Assembly: GCA_021828445.1 (NCBI GenBank)
Contig: JAJZJD010000010.1
Location: 1 to 19,112 of the forward strand
DNA from: a bacterium
GTDB taxonomy: Bacteria; SZUA-79; Acidulodesulfobacterales; Acidulodesulfobacteraceae
Direction of reading: 5' to 3'
DNA length: 19,112 nucleotides
The notes under the pieces are model-generated. The model searched no databases, was not told the origin of the DNA, and worked only from the letters and a program-made list of their open reading frames with translations. Positions 1-7,078 of this stretch are shown in pieces; position 1 is the stretch's first letter; the number at the start of each line of letters is the position of its first letter. The position numbers and the translations under genes are program-made.

Positions 1-425
1 ACAAGGTTTTAATACCTATGGTGGTTTTTTCGCTTTTTGCTATGATGAAGGCTTCAAAAAAAGCCGATATGGGGTATGAAGCGCATCTTTTAAAACTGAG
101 TTTTGTATTAATGGGTATTTCAAGCATCTTTATGTTTTCCCATGCAGGAGATTATGCCCTGCCCGTTATAGTTTTAGGAGGAATACTTTTTTTTACCGGT
201 TTTTCTATTACGGAGCCTATAATGCCTTCTTTAGTAGCTTCCTCGTCGGATAAATCTTTAGTAGGAACTTCAATGGGCGTTTATAATACCCTTCAATTTT
301 CGGGAAGTTTTTTCGGAGGAAGCATAGCCGGTTTGCTGTATCATAGCTATTACGGTTTTATACCGTTAATTCTAATTGCATCTTCTTTAATTTGCTATAT
401 ATTAATAATAAGGATTAAGAAATGA
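1..425 (+). CDS. MFS transporter, C-terminal part (5' end outside window)
   Basis: The frame is open from the window edge (codons from base 3), so this is the tail of a longer gene and the ATG at 18 is probably internal. The visible ~140 residues are very hydrophobic and hold about four membrane segments. A segment around EPIMPSLVAS and GTSMGVYNTLQFSGSFFGG resembles TM10-TM11 of major facilitator drug/sugar efflux proteins, in which a Pro-rich helix is followed by a Gly-rich one. The protein ends with a short Lys-rich cytoplasmic tail (RIKK). It would be an inner-membrane transporter; the substrate cannot be told from this fragment. It lies 31 bp upstream of the histidine kinase gene in the same direction, so read-through is possible, but I see no functional link. 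Confidence 0.8.
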   Translation, partial: KVLIPMVVFSLFAMMKASKKADMGYEAHLLKLSFVLMGISSIFMFSHAGDYALPVIVLGGILFFTGFSITEPIMPSLVASSSDKSLVGTSMGVYNTLQFSGSFFGGSIAGLLYHSYYGFIPLILIASSLICYILIIRIKK

Positions 426-456
426 ATTAAATATTTAAGGTACTTATTAAAATATT

Positions 457-1926
457 ATGGTACAGGAATTGAATAAGATAAAAATTTTTGCTTTAAATAT
501 TTGGAAGCAATTTATTGATGTTTCCATAAGAATTAAATTAATCGGGCTTACTATGCTTACAAGTCTTTTTTTAGGAATTATAATTTCATATTTTATGTTA
601 TCTTTTTATAACGGGGAAATTTCCCATGATGCGCAGTATATGAGCATGGTTATAGGAAGACATATTTCTGAAGCTTCTGTAAATTTTATTACCGGCGGTA
701 ATTATAATAAACTTAATATATTACTAAAGAATGAAGTTAAAAACAATAAAAATATTCTTTATATATTTTACTTAAATAGTAGAGGAGCCGTCACTGCCCA
801 TGCTTTTCATAAAGGCTTTTACCTTAATATCGTGGGTAATATTCTGAAAAAGAATAACAGCCAAAATAAATTATATATCGTTAAATATAATAATGAAATA
901 TACGGGAAAATTTTAGATACGTCGTTTCCGGTATCTAAAGGCCGGTTGGGAACAGTAAGAGTCGGGATATCCATAGACCGTATGAAAGACTCTTTCTTCT
1001 CGCAGGAATCCCCGCTTTTTTTTAAAAATATTGTTTTGATTTTAATATCCAGTTTCATTTTTATTTACTTAATATTTAAGATTATAGCGTGGTGGTTTTT
1101 AACTCCGGTAGTCAAGCTTTATGAAGCCACCGAAAAAATAAAAGCAGGGGATTACAATGTTCATACGGCCGCTAAAGGATATGACGAAATAGGAAAACTT
1201 TCGAATTCTTTTAACGAAATGGCTTTAATATTAAAAGAAGCCGAGCAGGAGAGGGCTAAAAATGAAGATTTGAGAAAAGATTTTATAAAAAAAATTATTA
1301 ATGCTCAGGAAGAAGAAAGAAGGAAATTGTCCAGAAGTTTACACGACAGATTTGGACAGTTTTTATCCTCTTTAAAAATAAAGCTCAGAATGCTTGACGA
1401 TTATAAAGATGTAGTTGAAGTAAAAAACAAAATTCAACAAATAAGGGATAATCTGACTGAAGGTTTCAATCTCGTTCACGCCATGGCTAAAAACCTAAGA
1501 CCAAGCATGCTTGACGAGGTCGGGTTGATTAATGCCGTAAAGCAATATGTCTCAGACGTCGTTAAAAATAATCCTGCCATAAAAATAGATTTTTATCACA
1601 TTAATTTTTTAGAAGACTACGGGTTAGATAAGAATATAGAGGTCAATATATACAGAATAATTCAGGAATCGGTATTGAATGTTATCAGCCATGCCTGTGC
1701 TGATTCCGTTACGATAATTTTAGAAAGATACGAAGGTAAAATTAGGGGCATTATAGAAGATAATGGAAAGGGTTTCGGATGCTGCGGAGAGGATGATTAC
1801 GAGCATCTCGGAATAGACGGCATGAAAGAGAGGGCTAAATTGTTCGGTGGAGAGCTGACCGTCGAATCCGAAAAAAATTTAGGGACGGTAGTAAAATTTT
1901 ATATTCCGGATATTAATAATGAATAA
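457..1926 (+). CDS. NarX/DegS-type membrane sensor histidine kinase
   Basis: The 489-residue protein has two membrane helices (about 26-50 and 190-214) bracketing a ~140-residue periplasmic sensor region with no domain I recognise. A HAMP linker follows (about 215-265). Next comes a HisKA_3 dimerisation domain with the phospho-acceptor His296 in the motif RRKLSRSLHDRFGQ. The HATPase_c domain has its N-box around Asn408 (QESVLNVISHA), a G1 box EDNGKGF (434-440) and a second Gly-rich box (HLGIDGMKERA, 450-460). This is the layout of the NarX/LiaS/DegS class, which pairs with NarL-type regulators. Such a regulator gene starts 16 bp downstream. The ribosome binding site is poor: AAGG lies about 15 nt before the ATG. 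The signal sensed is unknown. The position beside cytochrome and Ttr-like genes suggests a respiratory or sulfur-compound signal, which is inference. Confidence 0.9.
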   Translation: MVQELNKIKIFALNIWKQFIDVSIRIKLIGLTMLTSLFLGIIISYFMLSFYNGEISHDAQYMSMVIGRHISEASVNFITGGNYNKLNILLKNEVKNNKNILYIFYLNSRGAVTAHAFHKGFYLNIVGNILKKNNSQNKLYIVKYNNEIYGKILDTSFPVSKGRLGTVRVGISIDRMKDSFFSQESPLFFKNIVLILISSFIFIYLIFKIIAWWFLTPVVKLYEATEKIKAGDYNVHTAAKGYDEIGKLSNSFNEMALILKEAEQERAKNEDLRKDFIKKIINAQEEERRKLSRSLHDRFGQFLSSLKIKLRMLDDYKDVVEVKNKIQQIRDNLTEGFNLVHAMAKNLRPSMLDEVGLINAVKQYVSDVVKNNPAIKIDFYHINFLEDYGLDKNIEVNIYRIIQESVLNVISHACADSVTIILERYEGKIRGIIEDNGKGFGCCGEDDYEHLGIDGMKERAKLFGGELTVESEKNLGTVVKFYIPDINNE

Positions 1927-1942
1927 AGAAGAGGCATAGAAA

Positions 1943-2599
1943 ATGATAACGGTTGTATTAGTCGATGACCATTCTATACTGCTTGCGACTTTAAAGATAT
2001 TTTTGGATACTCAGGAAGACATCAACGTTGCAGGAACGTCGAATGACGCCCTGCGCGCCGTCGAACTTATAAAAACGAAAACTCCCGATGTCGTTTTGCT
2101 TGACATATCTATGCCGAAAATAAACGGAATTGATTTAATACCGAAAATAAAAAAAGTTTCGCCAAACACAAAAATACTAATGCTGACTATGTTCGAAGAC
2201 AAGCAGTATATGCAAAAAGTTCTTGAAGCAGGAGCATCAGGCTTTTTAGTAAAAAAAGCCATGGATTACGATTTAGTCTATGCGATAAAAACCGTTGCGA
2301 GGGGAGAAACATATATCCATCCGTCGATGCTCGAAGATTTTATGGCAAGTAAAAATAACGGCTCGGCCGACATTCTCAGCAGGGAAGAAACATTATGGGA
2401 AGCTTTAAGCAAACGCGAAAAAGAGGTTATGGTCGGGGTTGCGCAGGGTTTTACAAATAAAGAAATTGCCGAGAAGCACTTTTTGAGCGAGAAAACTGTT
2501 GCTACGTACCGCTCGAGAGGAATGGAAAAGCTTGGTTTTTCAAGCAAATCTCAACTTATCGATTTGGTTTATTTCAAACTTAAAATTTTAAAAAAATAA
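1943..2599 (+). CDS. NarL/FixJ-type response regulator, cognate to the upstream kinase
   Basis: The 218-residue protein has a receiver domain (1-120) with an intact active site: Asp8 and Asp9, phospho-acceptor Asp54 in LLDISMP, Thr82 and Lys104 in FLVKK. A LuxR-type helix-turn-helix follows (about 155-215: LSKREKEVMVGVAQGFTNKEIA, then LSEKTVATYRSRGMEKLG). It is 16 bp downstream of the histidine kinase gene with an AAGAGG ribosome binding site, so the two form an operon and surely a two-component pair. A paralogue with the same length and ending (KLKIL plus KK/KQ) is at 13846-14508. A conserved repeat element begins 15 bp past the stop, ahead of a cytochrome gene, and could be the target of this regulator. 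That target is inferred from proximity only. Confidence 0.92.
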   Translation: MITVVLVDDHSILLATLKIFLDTQEDINVAGTSNDALRAVELIKTKTPDVVLLDISMPKINGIDLIPKIKKVSPNTKILMLTMFEDKQYMQKVLEAGASGFLVKKAMDYDLVYAIKTVARGETYIHPSMLEDFMASKNNGSADILSREETLWEALSKREKEVMVGVAQGFTNKEIAEKHFLSEKTVATYRSRGMEKLGFSSKSQLIDLVYFKLKILKK

Positions 2600-2613
2600 T
2601 ATATTCCGCCTTC

Positions 2614-2683
2614 GTAAGTTTCTTTCCTACGATAAATTTCTACATTTATACTACAAAAATCAGCATTTATCCTATTTTAAAAC
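2614..2683 (+). promoter_or_regulatory. Conserved CCTAC-repeat element, copy A (upstream of cytochrome array)
   Basis: This is one of three copies. CCTAC-like units start at 2626 (CCTAC), 2650 (ACTAC) and 2671 (CCTA), spaced 24 and 21 bp in the same orientation. The most conserved block is TACAAAAATCAG (2652-2663), followed by TTTATCCTA (2666-2674). Spacing near two helical turns suggests a multimeric activator binding one DNA face. A possible -10 (TATATT, 2693-2698) lies just downstream. The identity of the binding protein is inference; the neighbouring NarL-type regulators are candidates. Confidence 0.7.
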
Positions 2684-2757
2684 TTCTCATTATATATTAG
2701 ATTTAAGCTATGGAAATAATTTATTTTTATAACTTAAAATTAAAGGAGGAATTTAAA

Positions 2758-3096
2758 ATGAAAAGATATAAAATAACGGCTTTAATTTTTTCGATTTTTT
2801 TGTTCGTTTTTTTTATTTACGGCAATGCGCCGGCGCTGGCGCAAACGTCAAATTCTGCTAAAGCAATTAAAATTATTAAAGCGAAAGGGTGTCTGAGCTG
2901 TCACGCGTTAAACGGCTCGGGAGGTTCGGTCGGCCCTAATCTTTCTAACGAAGGTTCGAAAGGACACTCGATTCACTGGTTAAAAGTACAGATTACAAAT
3001 CCCGGCAAACATTTTCAGGGGAGCATAATGCCTCAATTTCAATTAAATTCCGCTCAGCTTGAAGAAGTCGCCCTATACCTAGAGTCGCTAAAATAA
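2758..3096 (+). CDS. Small exported monoheme cytochrome c (array member 1)
   Basis: I chose the ATG at 2758 because TAAAGGAGGA (2741-2750) sits 7 nt upstream and a clean Sec signal peptide then begins at once. An in-frame ATG at 2710 would add 16 residues before the signal peptide. The 112-residue product has a signal peptide ending near PALAQ, a heme-binding CLSCH motif, a GGSVGPNLS segment and a likely Met axial ligand in GSIMPQF, ending in LESLK. It is a class I-type cytochrome c of the periplasm. It belongs to the same family as the next two genes, but is the most divergent and lacks the ING-x-x-Y loop seen before the Met ligand in the others. The role is presumably electron transfer; the partner is unknown. 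Confidence 0.88.
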   Translation: MKRYKITALIFSIFLFVFFIYGNAPALAQTSNSAKAIKIIKAKGCLSCHALNGSGGSVGPNLSNEGSKGHSIHWLKVQITNPGKHFQGSIMPQFQLNSAQLEEVALYLESLK

Positions 3097-3138
3097 AACG
3101 AGAAAATTGTATTATTGTTAATAAAGAGGAGAAAAATT

Positions 3139-3489
3139 ATGAAAAGGTTATTTTTGATAATAATTTTTATAATTGCGGCAATAACGGTAAATCCGTTAGA
3201 CAGTCATGCGTTTGCAGGCAGACAATTATTCAAAAAAGAGCAGTGCATTTTATGCCATGCCATTAACAAAAAAGGGGGAACGATGGGCCCTAATCTTTCG
3301 TCTATCGGCAAAATCAGGACATATTCATGGATTAAAAGACAGATAAGAAATCCTAAGTTAAATTTTTTTACCCCTAATTCTTTTGTTATTTTTAATGGAA
3401 GAGTATATGAATCTATCATGCCCGCAAATAAAAAAATAAGCGCAAATAATCTTAACAAACTTGCGCAATATTTAAAATCTCTAAAATAA
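3139..3489 (+). CDS. Small exported monoheme cytochrome c (array member 2)
   Basis: The start at ATG 3139 is preceded by AAAGAGGAG at 3123-3131. The in-frame ATG at 3115 would place charged residues (LIKRRKI) ahead of the signal peptide and has no ribosome binding site. The 116-residue product has a Sec signal peptide ending near SHAFA. It has the heme motif CILCH, a GGTMGPNLSSIG segment, the family pattern W-I-K-R-Q-I-R-N-P, a FNGRVY loop and a Met ligand in ESIMP, ending YLKSLK. It is a periplasmic cytochrome c paralogous to its neighbours, 42 bp after member 1. It may be membrane-associated if the signal peptide is not cleaved. Confidence 0.9.
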   Translation: MKRLFLIIIFIIAAITVNPLDSHAFAGRQLFKKEQCILCHAINKKGGTMGPNLSSIGKIRTYSWIKRQIRNPKLNFFTPNSFVIFNGRVYESIMPANKKISANNLNKLAQYLKSLK

Positions 3490-3550
3490 TCTAGAAGCAA
3501 GCGGTTTTAAAAATGTTTAATTTAAATTTAGTTTAAGGAGGCAGATGGAA

Positions 3551-3913
3551 ATGAAGAGGGGCAAAATTATCTTAACGGTAACGTTTTTATTTGTTTTTTT
3601 CTTTATTTTATGTAAAGGCAATACAGTTTTTGCCATATCTGGGAAGTCGGTTTTTAAATCCAAAGGCTGTATAAACTGCCACGCTATAAACGGCGTCGGT
3701 GGCAAAGCCGGTCCTGACCTAAGCAATATAGGGGCAAGAAAAAGCATTGAATGGTTAAAAGATTTTATTAAAAATCCGGATAGCTACTTTAATCCGGGAA
3801 GCAGTGCTCTTATAAACGGGAAGGAATATATAGTTATGATGCCTTCATTTAAGAATATGATGTCCGAAGGCAAGCTTAATGCGGTAGCCGGCTACTTAGG
3901 GTCGTTGAAGTAA
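3551..3913 (+). CDS. Small exported monoheme cytochrome c (array member 3)
   Basis: Two ATGs are possible (3545 and 3551). AAGGAGG at 3535-3541 is only 3 nt from the first and 9 nt from the second, so 3551 is preferred. The 120-residue product has a signal peptide ending near NTVFA, the heme motif CINCH and the segment GGKAGPDLSNIG. It also has the loop INGKEY followed by the Met ligand in MMPSF, ending GYLGSLK. It shares the family layout with array member 2 and with both halves of the two-heme cytochrome at 14755. A strong terminator follows at 3931-3980, so this is the last gene of the array. Confidence 0.9.
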   Translation: MKRGKIILTVTFLFVFFFILCKGNTVFAISGKSVFKSKGCINCHAINGVGGKAGPDLSNIGARKSIEWLKDFIKNPDSYFNPGSSALINGKEYIVMMPSFKNMMSEGKLNAVAGYLGSLK

Positions 3914-3930
3914 TAAAAATGCATTTAATC

Positions 3931-3980
3931 AAAAGAGCGGGATAATGCGGTTAAATAATTCGATATCCCGCTCTTTTTTT
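3931..3980 (+). terminator. Rho-independent terminator after cytochrome array
   Basis: The arms AAAAGAGCGGGATA (3931-3944) and TATCCCGCTCTTTT (3964-3977) are perfect 14-bp complements around a 19-nt loop, followed by a T run. This separates the cytochrome array from the c-d1-c operon. Confidence 0.93.
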
Positions 3981-4022
3981 ATCTAACAAATCAAAATTAA
4001 ATTATCAAATAGAAAATATAAT

Positions 4023-4092
4023 ATAGGTTTTTCCCCTACATTTTATTTCTAATTTTCCCCTACAAAAATCAGTTTTTATCCTATTTAAAACA
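4023..4092 (+). promoter_or_regulatory. Conserved CCTAC-repeat element, copy B (upstream of c-d1-c/ttr operon)
   Basis: CCTAC units start at 4035 and 4059, with a third, CCTA, at 4080; spacing is 24 and 21 bp, exactly as in copy A. An opposed TAGG (4024-4027) precedes the first unit. The core TACAAAAATCAG (4061-4072) and TTTATCCTA (4075-4083) match copies A and C. A possible -10 (TATTAC, 4104-4109) follows. The intergenic stretch 3914-4220 also holds the terminator and a leader hairpin; I see no gene in it. Confidence 0.72.
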
Positions 4093-4138
4093 TATGGATT
4101 GCGTATTACACTAAAAACATATAAATTTTTTACCTCCT

Positions 4139-4160
4139 TTGCCCCGTTTAGGCGGGGCAA
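4139..4160 (+). promoter_or_regulatory. GC-rich leader hairpin upstream of c-d1-c gene
   Basis: TTGCCCCG (4139-4146) and CGGGGCAA (4153-4160) form a perfect 8-bp stem with the 6-nt loop TTTAGG, in otherwise very AT-rich DNA. No T run follows, so it is not a standard terminator. Just before it, ACCTCCTTT (4132-4140) equals the anti-Shine-Dalgarno end of 16S rRNA. The leader of the two-heme cytochrome gene also carries a hairpin with CCCC, TTTAG and CGGGG elements. A role in leader stability or translation is possible but unproven. Confidence 0.5.
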
Positions 4161-4220
4161 TTATTGAAATATTTGGATAAAGGGCATTAGCTTAATTACA
4201 AAATATAAAAAATATCAATT

Positions 4221-5981
4221 ATGATAATCCCTAAAATTATAACCAGATTATCGATAGCTGCGTTATCGTTTATTATTTGCTTAGTATCTTGTCCGGCTTT
4301 TTCAATTTATGCCAAAAATACGGATACCGCAAAAAATGAACCCGAACCGGTGAATATAAGTAAAGCAGGCAGGAAAGTTTACATCGGTAACGGCTGTTTC
4401 GTCTGCCACGGAGTCCAAAGGCTCGGCAAGTCCGCCCCTCCGCTTATCCCCCAGTTTATCGGAAGACTTCCTTACGATAAACTTGAGACTATTATAACAA
4501 AAGGTTTGTTTCCCGTGCCTATGCCCGCTTTTAAGAAATTAACGGACAAAGAGTTATCGGAGCTTATAAGCTATCTTAAATCGCCTTCGCAAAAAGTTCT
4601 CTGGAACAAGAACGATATTAAAACCAGTCTCATAAAATACGAAAATACGAAGAAACCGAATATTAAACTCGCAAACGTAAAAAATCTTATGGCGGTCGTC
4701 GAAGGCGGAACGGGGAAGGTCTGGATAATGACAGGGACGAAAATATTAAATAAATTTGATTTTGGTGATATTCACGGCGGATTAAAATATTCTCCATCGG
4801 GAAGGTATTTATATCTTCCATCAAATACAGGTTTCGTAGGCAAGTATGATTTTTATACTAAAGAATTGGCTTATAAAGTTAGAGCCTGCCGTTATCTAAG
4901 GAATATTTCACTCTCGGAAGGCGGAAAATATGTACTTGCTGCCTGCTGGCTTCCAGAGTCTATAGCCGTATTAAATGCAAAAAATCTTAAACCGGTGAAG
5001 GTAATACCTTTAAAGCATAGGATAAGTGTAATTTACGGATTATTTAGAAATAACAAAGCTGCATTTTCTTTTATGCATAAGTCAGTTATAGGTATATTGA
5101 ACACGGATGCCCTAAGCGTAAATTATTACACAATCCCCGTTCCTTTTCAGGATTTTTTCGTAGATCCTTTAGATGAATATGCGGTAGGAGGTTCTTTTAA
5201 AGGAGGAAGACTTTATGTATTCAGTCTTAAGAAAAAAAGAATCGTTTATTCTCATTATTCATACGGGATACCGCATCCGGCGGGTGCAGCTTTCTGGTTC
5301 GATAACGGAAAATTCTATTTTGCCCTTACAAATCTTATAAAACCTTATGTGTCCGTATGGCGTATGTATAACTGGAAATTTATAAAAAATATATATACCG
5401 GAGGCCCCGGCTTTTTCGTTAAAACTAATCCTTATACTAAATATCTCTGGGTAGATAACAGCTCAGACAATTTAGTTCTTATAAATAAGTATAATTTTAA
5501 AATTAAAAAGCTCGCCGTAAAAAAAGGCGGATTAATTATTCATACCCAGTTTTCCGGAAACGAAAGGCTTGCCTATATTAGCGATTACGGAAAAAATGGC
5601 GAAATTGCGGTTATAAATACTAATTCATTAAAAATAATTAAGAAAATACCTGCTAACGACGTCATAGGTAAATACAACTATGTAAATTATCAAAGAATGA
5701 ACGATGCCGCTCTTCTGGGAGAAGAGGTTTATTTTGCATATTGCTGGGGATGCCATAATCCTACGCTGGAATCGATAGGCCCTTCGTTTTCCTATATCGC
5801 AACACATTTGAACTCTGCAGGAATCAGGGCTCAATTATCGAAACCGGCGGAATTTTCAAAAAACCTTGGATATAAATATAACGCTATGCCTAAATTCGAC
5901 TTAACTAAACATGAAATTAAATCTCTGATAGCTTTTATAAAAGATTCTAGGAATAAAAATTTTTGGAGGTATGGGAACTGA
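4221..5981 (+). CDS. Exported c-d1-c protein: cytochrome c / heme-d1 propeller / cytochrome c (NirS/NirN-related)
   Basis: The 586-residue protein has a Sec signal peptide (to about Ala31). The N-terminal cytochrome c domain has heme motif C59-F-V-C62-H63 and likely ligand Met101. An eight-bladed d1-type propeller follows (about 150-490). The second cytochrome c domain has C508-W-G-C511-H512 and likely ligand Met556. The propeller follows NirS blade by blade: DIHGGLKYSPSGRYLYL aligns with the NirS proximal-His segment, making His185 the likely heme d1 ligand, and YGIPHPAGAAF matches TPHPGRGANF. The two NirS distal histidines (in TSH and KTHP) align with Asn371 (LTN) and Asn403 (KTNP), so nitrite reductase activity is doubtful. 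NirS and NirN have only the N-terminal c domain; the C-terminal one is an addition. The ATG has no visible Shine-Dalgarno sequence. The stop overlaps the nirJ start (TGATG). It could be a NirN-like d1-handling protein or a periplasmic oxidoreductase with another substrate. Confidence 0.85.
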   Translation: MIIPKIITRLSIAALSFIICLVSCPAFSIYAKNTDTAKNEPEPVNISKAGRKVYIGNGCFVCHGVQRLGKSAPPLIPQFIGRLPYDKLETIITKGLFPVPMPAFKKLTDKELSELISYLKSPSQKVLWNKNDIKTSLIKYENTKKPNIKLANVKNLMAVVEGGTGKVWIMTGTKILNKFDFGDIHGGLKYSPSGRYLYLPSNTGFVGKYDFYTKELAYKVRACRYLRNISLSEGGKYVLAACWLPESIAVLNAKNLKPVKVIPLKHRISVIYGLFRNNKAAFSFMHKSVIGILNTDALSVNYYTIPVPFQDFFVDPLDEYAVGGSFKGGRLYVFSLKKKRIVYSHYSYGIPHPAGAAFWFDNGKFYFALTNLIKPYVSVWRMYNWKFIKNIYTGGPGFFVKTNPYTKYLWVDNSSDNLVLINKYNFKIKKLAVKKGGLIIHTQFSGNERLAYISDYGKNGEIAVINTNSLKIIKKIPANDVIGKYNYVNYQRMNDAALLGEEVYFAYCWGCHNPTLESIGPSFSYIATHLNSAGIRAQLSKPAEFSKNLGYKYNAMPKFDLTKHEIKSLIAFIKDSRNKNFWRYGN

Positions 5982-7078
5982 TGCTTAGGATGACTGATTA
6001 TATAAGAAAATCACTGGAGTCAAATTCACGTGATGATAAGCATCTTCCGGGAAGAATGGTAATATGGAACATTACCAACGACTGCAATCTTTCTTGCGAA
6101 CATTGTTATTCTTCTTCGGGAAAAAAGGAAAAAGCGTCGGCAATAAAGCCGGAGTATGTGTTATCCGCAGTAAAATCTTTAAAGGCGGCAAATGTTAAAG
6201 CCGTTATACTTTCGGGTGGCGAGCCCCTTATGTCGCCTTATCTTTTCGATATAGCAAAAATTTTTAAAGATGAAGGCTTTGCGGTTAGTCTTTCTTCAAA
6301 CGGTACGATGATAAATGAAGAGAATGTCGGCTCTATAAAATCATTGTTTAATTATGTCGGAATAAGTATAGACGGAAGCGAAAAAACCCATGACGGATTC
6401 AGAAAAAAAGAAGGAGCGTATAAAGCTTCCATTAAGTCCTTAAGATTGCTTAAGGACAACGGAATAAACGCCGGTTTAAGAACGTCTCTTACATCGTATA
6501 ATTATAGGGATTTAGGATTTATATTTAAGTTAGCCGAAAAAGAAGGGGTAAAAAAAATATATATATCGCATCTTGTTTATTCCGGAAGAGGCAACAATAT
6601 ATCCGAAATAAATAAATCTATCCATAAAAGAATATCTCTATATATCTCGGGAATGGCATTCAATTATGTCAGAAATGGCATACCTATAAGCATAGTTACA
6701 GGTAACAACGAGCCTGACGCAATTCTTCTTCTCGCAATGTTTAAACGGTTTTATCCAGAATTTTATAAAAATATGCATGACAAAATATTAAACTGGGGCG
6801 GAAATCAATCCGGCAATAGAATAATAAACATAGATTATTCGGGATTTGTCAAACCGGATCCATTTTTCAAATATAGCGGAGGAAATATTAAAGAAAGGGA
6901 TTTTTTTGAAATAATAAATAACGATAAATTATTTTTGGAATTAAGACAAACTCCTAGAAAACTAAAAGGGAGATGTGAAAAATGCAATTATTTAAGAATC
7001 TGCAACGGCGGCTCCAGAGCGCGGGCATATGCCGTTTATGGGGATTACTTTCAGGAAGACCCGGCGTGTTTTATGTAG
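5981..7078 (+). CDS. nirJ: NirJ-like radical SAM protein of heme d1 biosynthesis
   Basis: The ATG at 5981 overlaps the previous stop (TGATG) and has GGAGGT at 5965-5970; an in-frame ATG at 5963 lies ahead of that site and is unlikely. The 365-residue protein opens with MLRMTDYIRK and VIWNIT, as in NirJ. It has the radical SAM motif C35-N-L-S-C39-E-H-C42, the SAM-binding ILSGGEP (76-82), and INIDYSGFVKPD near 282-293, which corresponds to the NirJ N-x-G-x-V-x-P-D segment. The C-terminal auxiliary cluster region holds Cys332, Cys335, Cys341 and Cys363. NirJ acts on didecarboxysiroheme, removing propionate side chains on the way to heme d1. Related AhbC/AhbD and SPASM proteins are alternatives, but its place between two d1-propeller genes makes NirJ much more likely. 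It is cytoplasmic. Confidence 0.88.
   Translation: MLRMTDYIRKSLESNSRDDKHLPGRMVIWNITNDCNLSCEHCYSSSGKKEKASAIKPEYVLSAVKSLKAANVKAVILSGGEPLMSPYLFDIAKIFKDEGFAVSLSSNGTMINEENVGSIKSLFNYVGISIDGSEKTHDGFRKKEGAYKASIKSLRLLKDNGINAGLRTSLTSYNYRDLGFIFKLAEKEGVKKIYISHLVYSGRGNNISEINKSIHKRISLYISGMAFNYVRNGIPISIVTGNNEPDAILLLAMFKRFYPEFYKNMHDKILNWGGNQSGNRIINIDYSGFVKPDPFFKYSGGNIKERDFFEIINNDKLFLELRQTPRKLKGRCEKCNYLRICNGGSRARAYAVYGDYFQEDPACFM

Noticed and set aside
4106..4140. Minus-strand AAAGGAGGT followed by an ATG, suggesting a small divergent gene
   Set aside because: The frame stops after four codons, so no gene is supported.
2600..4220. Repeated intergenic elements as a CRISPR array or mobile repeat
   Set aside because: The three copies are dispersed (about 1.4 and 10.5 kb apart), single, and each is upstream of a cytochrome-domain gene; there are no spacers, inverted ends or transposase.
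4221..5981. Calling the c-d1-c protein a nitrite reductase (NirS) and the region a denitrification locus
   Set aside because: Both distal histidines align with Asn, there is an extra C-terminal heme domain, no nor/nos or other denitrification genes are present, and the operon partner is Ttr-like.
6982..7066. Upstream ATG start for the NirF-like gene
   Set aside because: It would overlap nirJ by 97 bp and put an Arg-rich stretch before the signal peptide; GTG 7066 has a ribosome binding site and gives a clean signal peptide.
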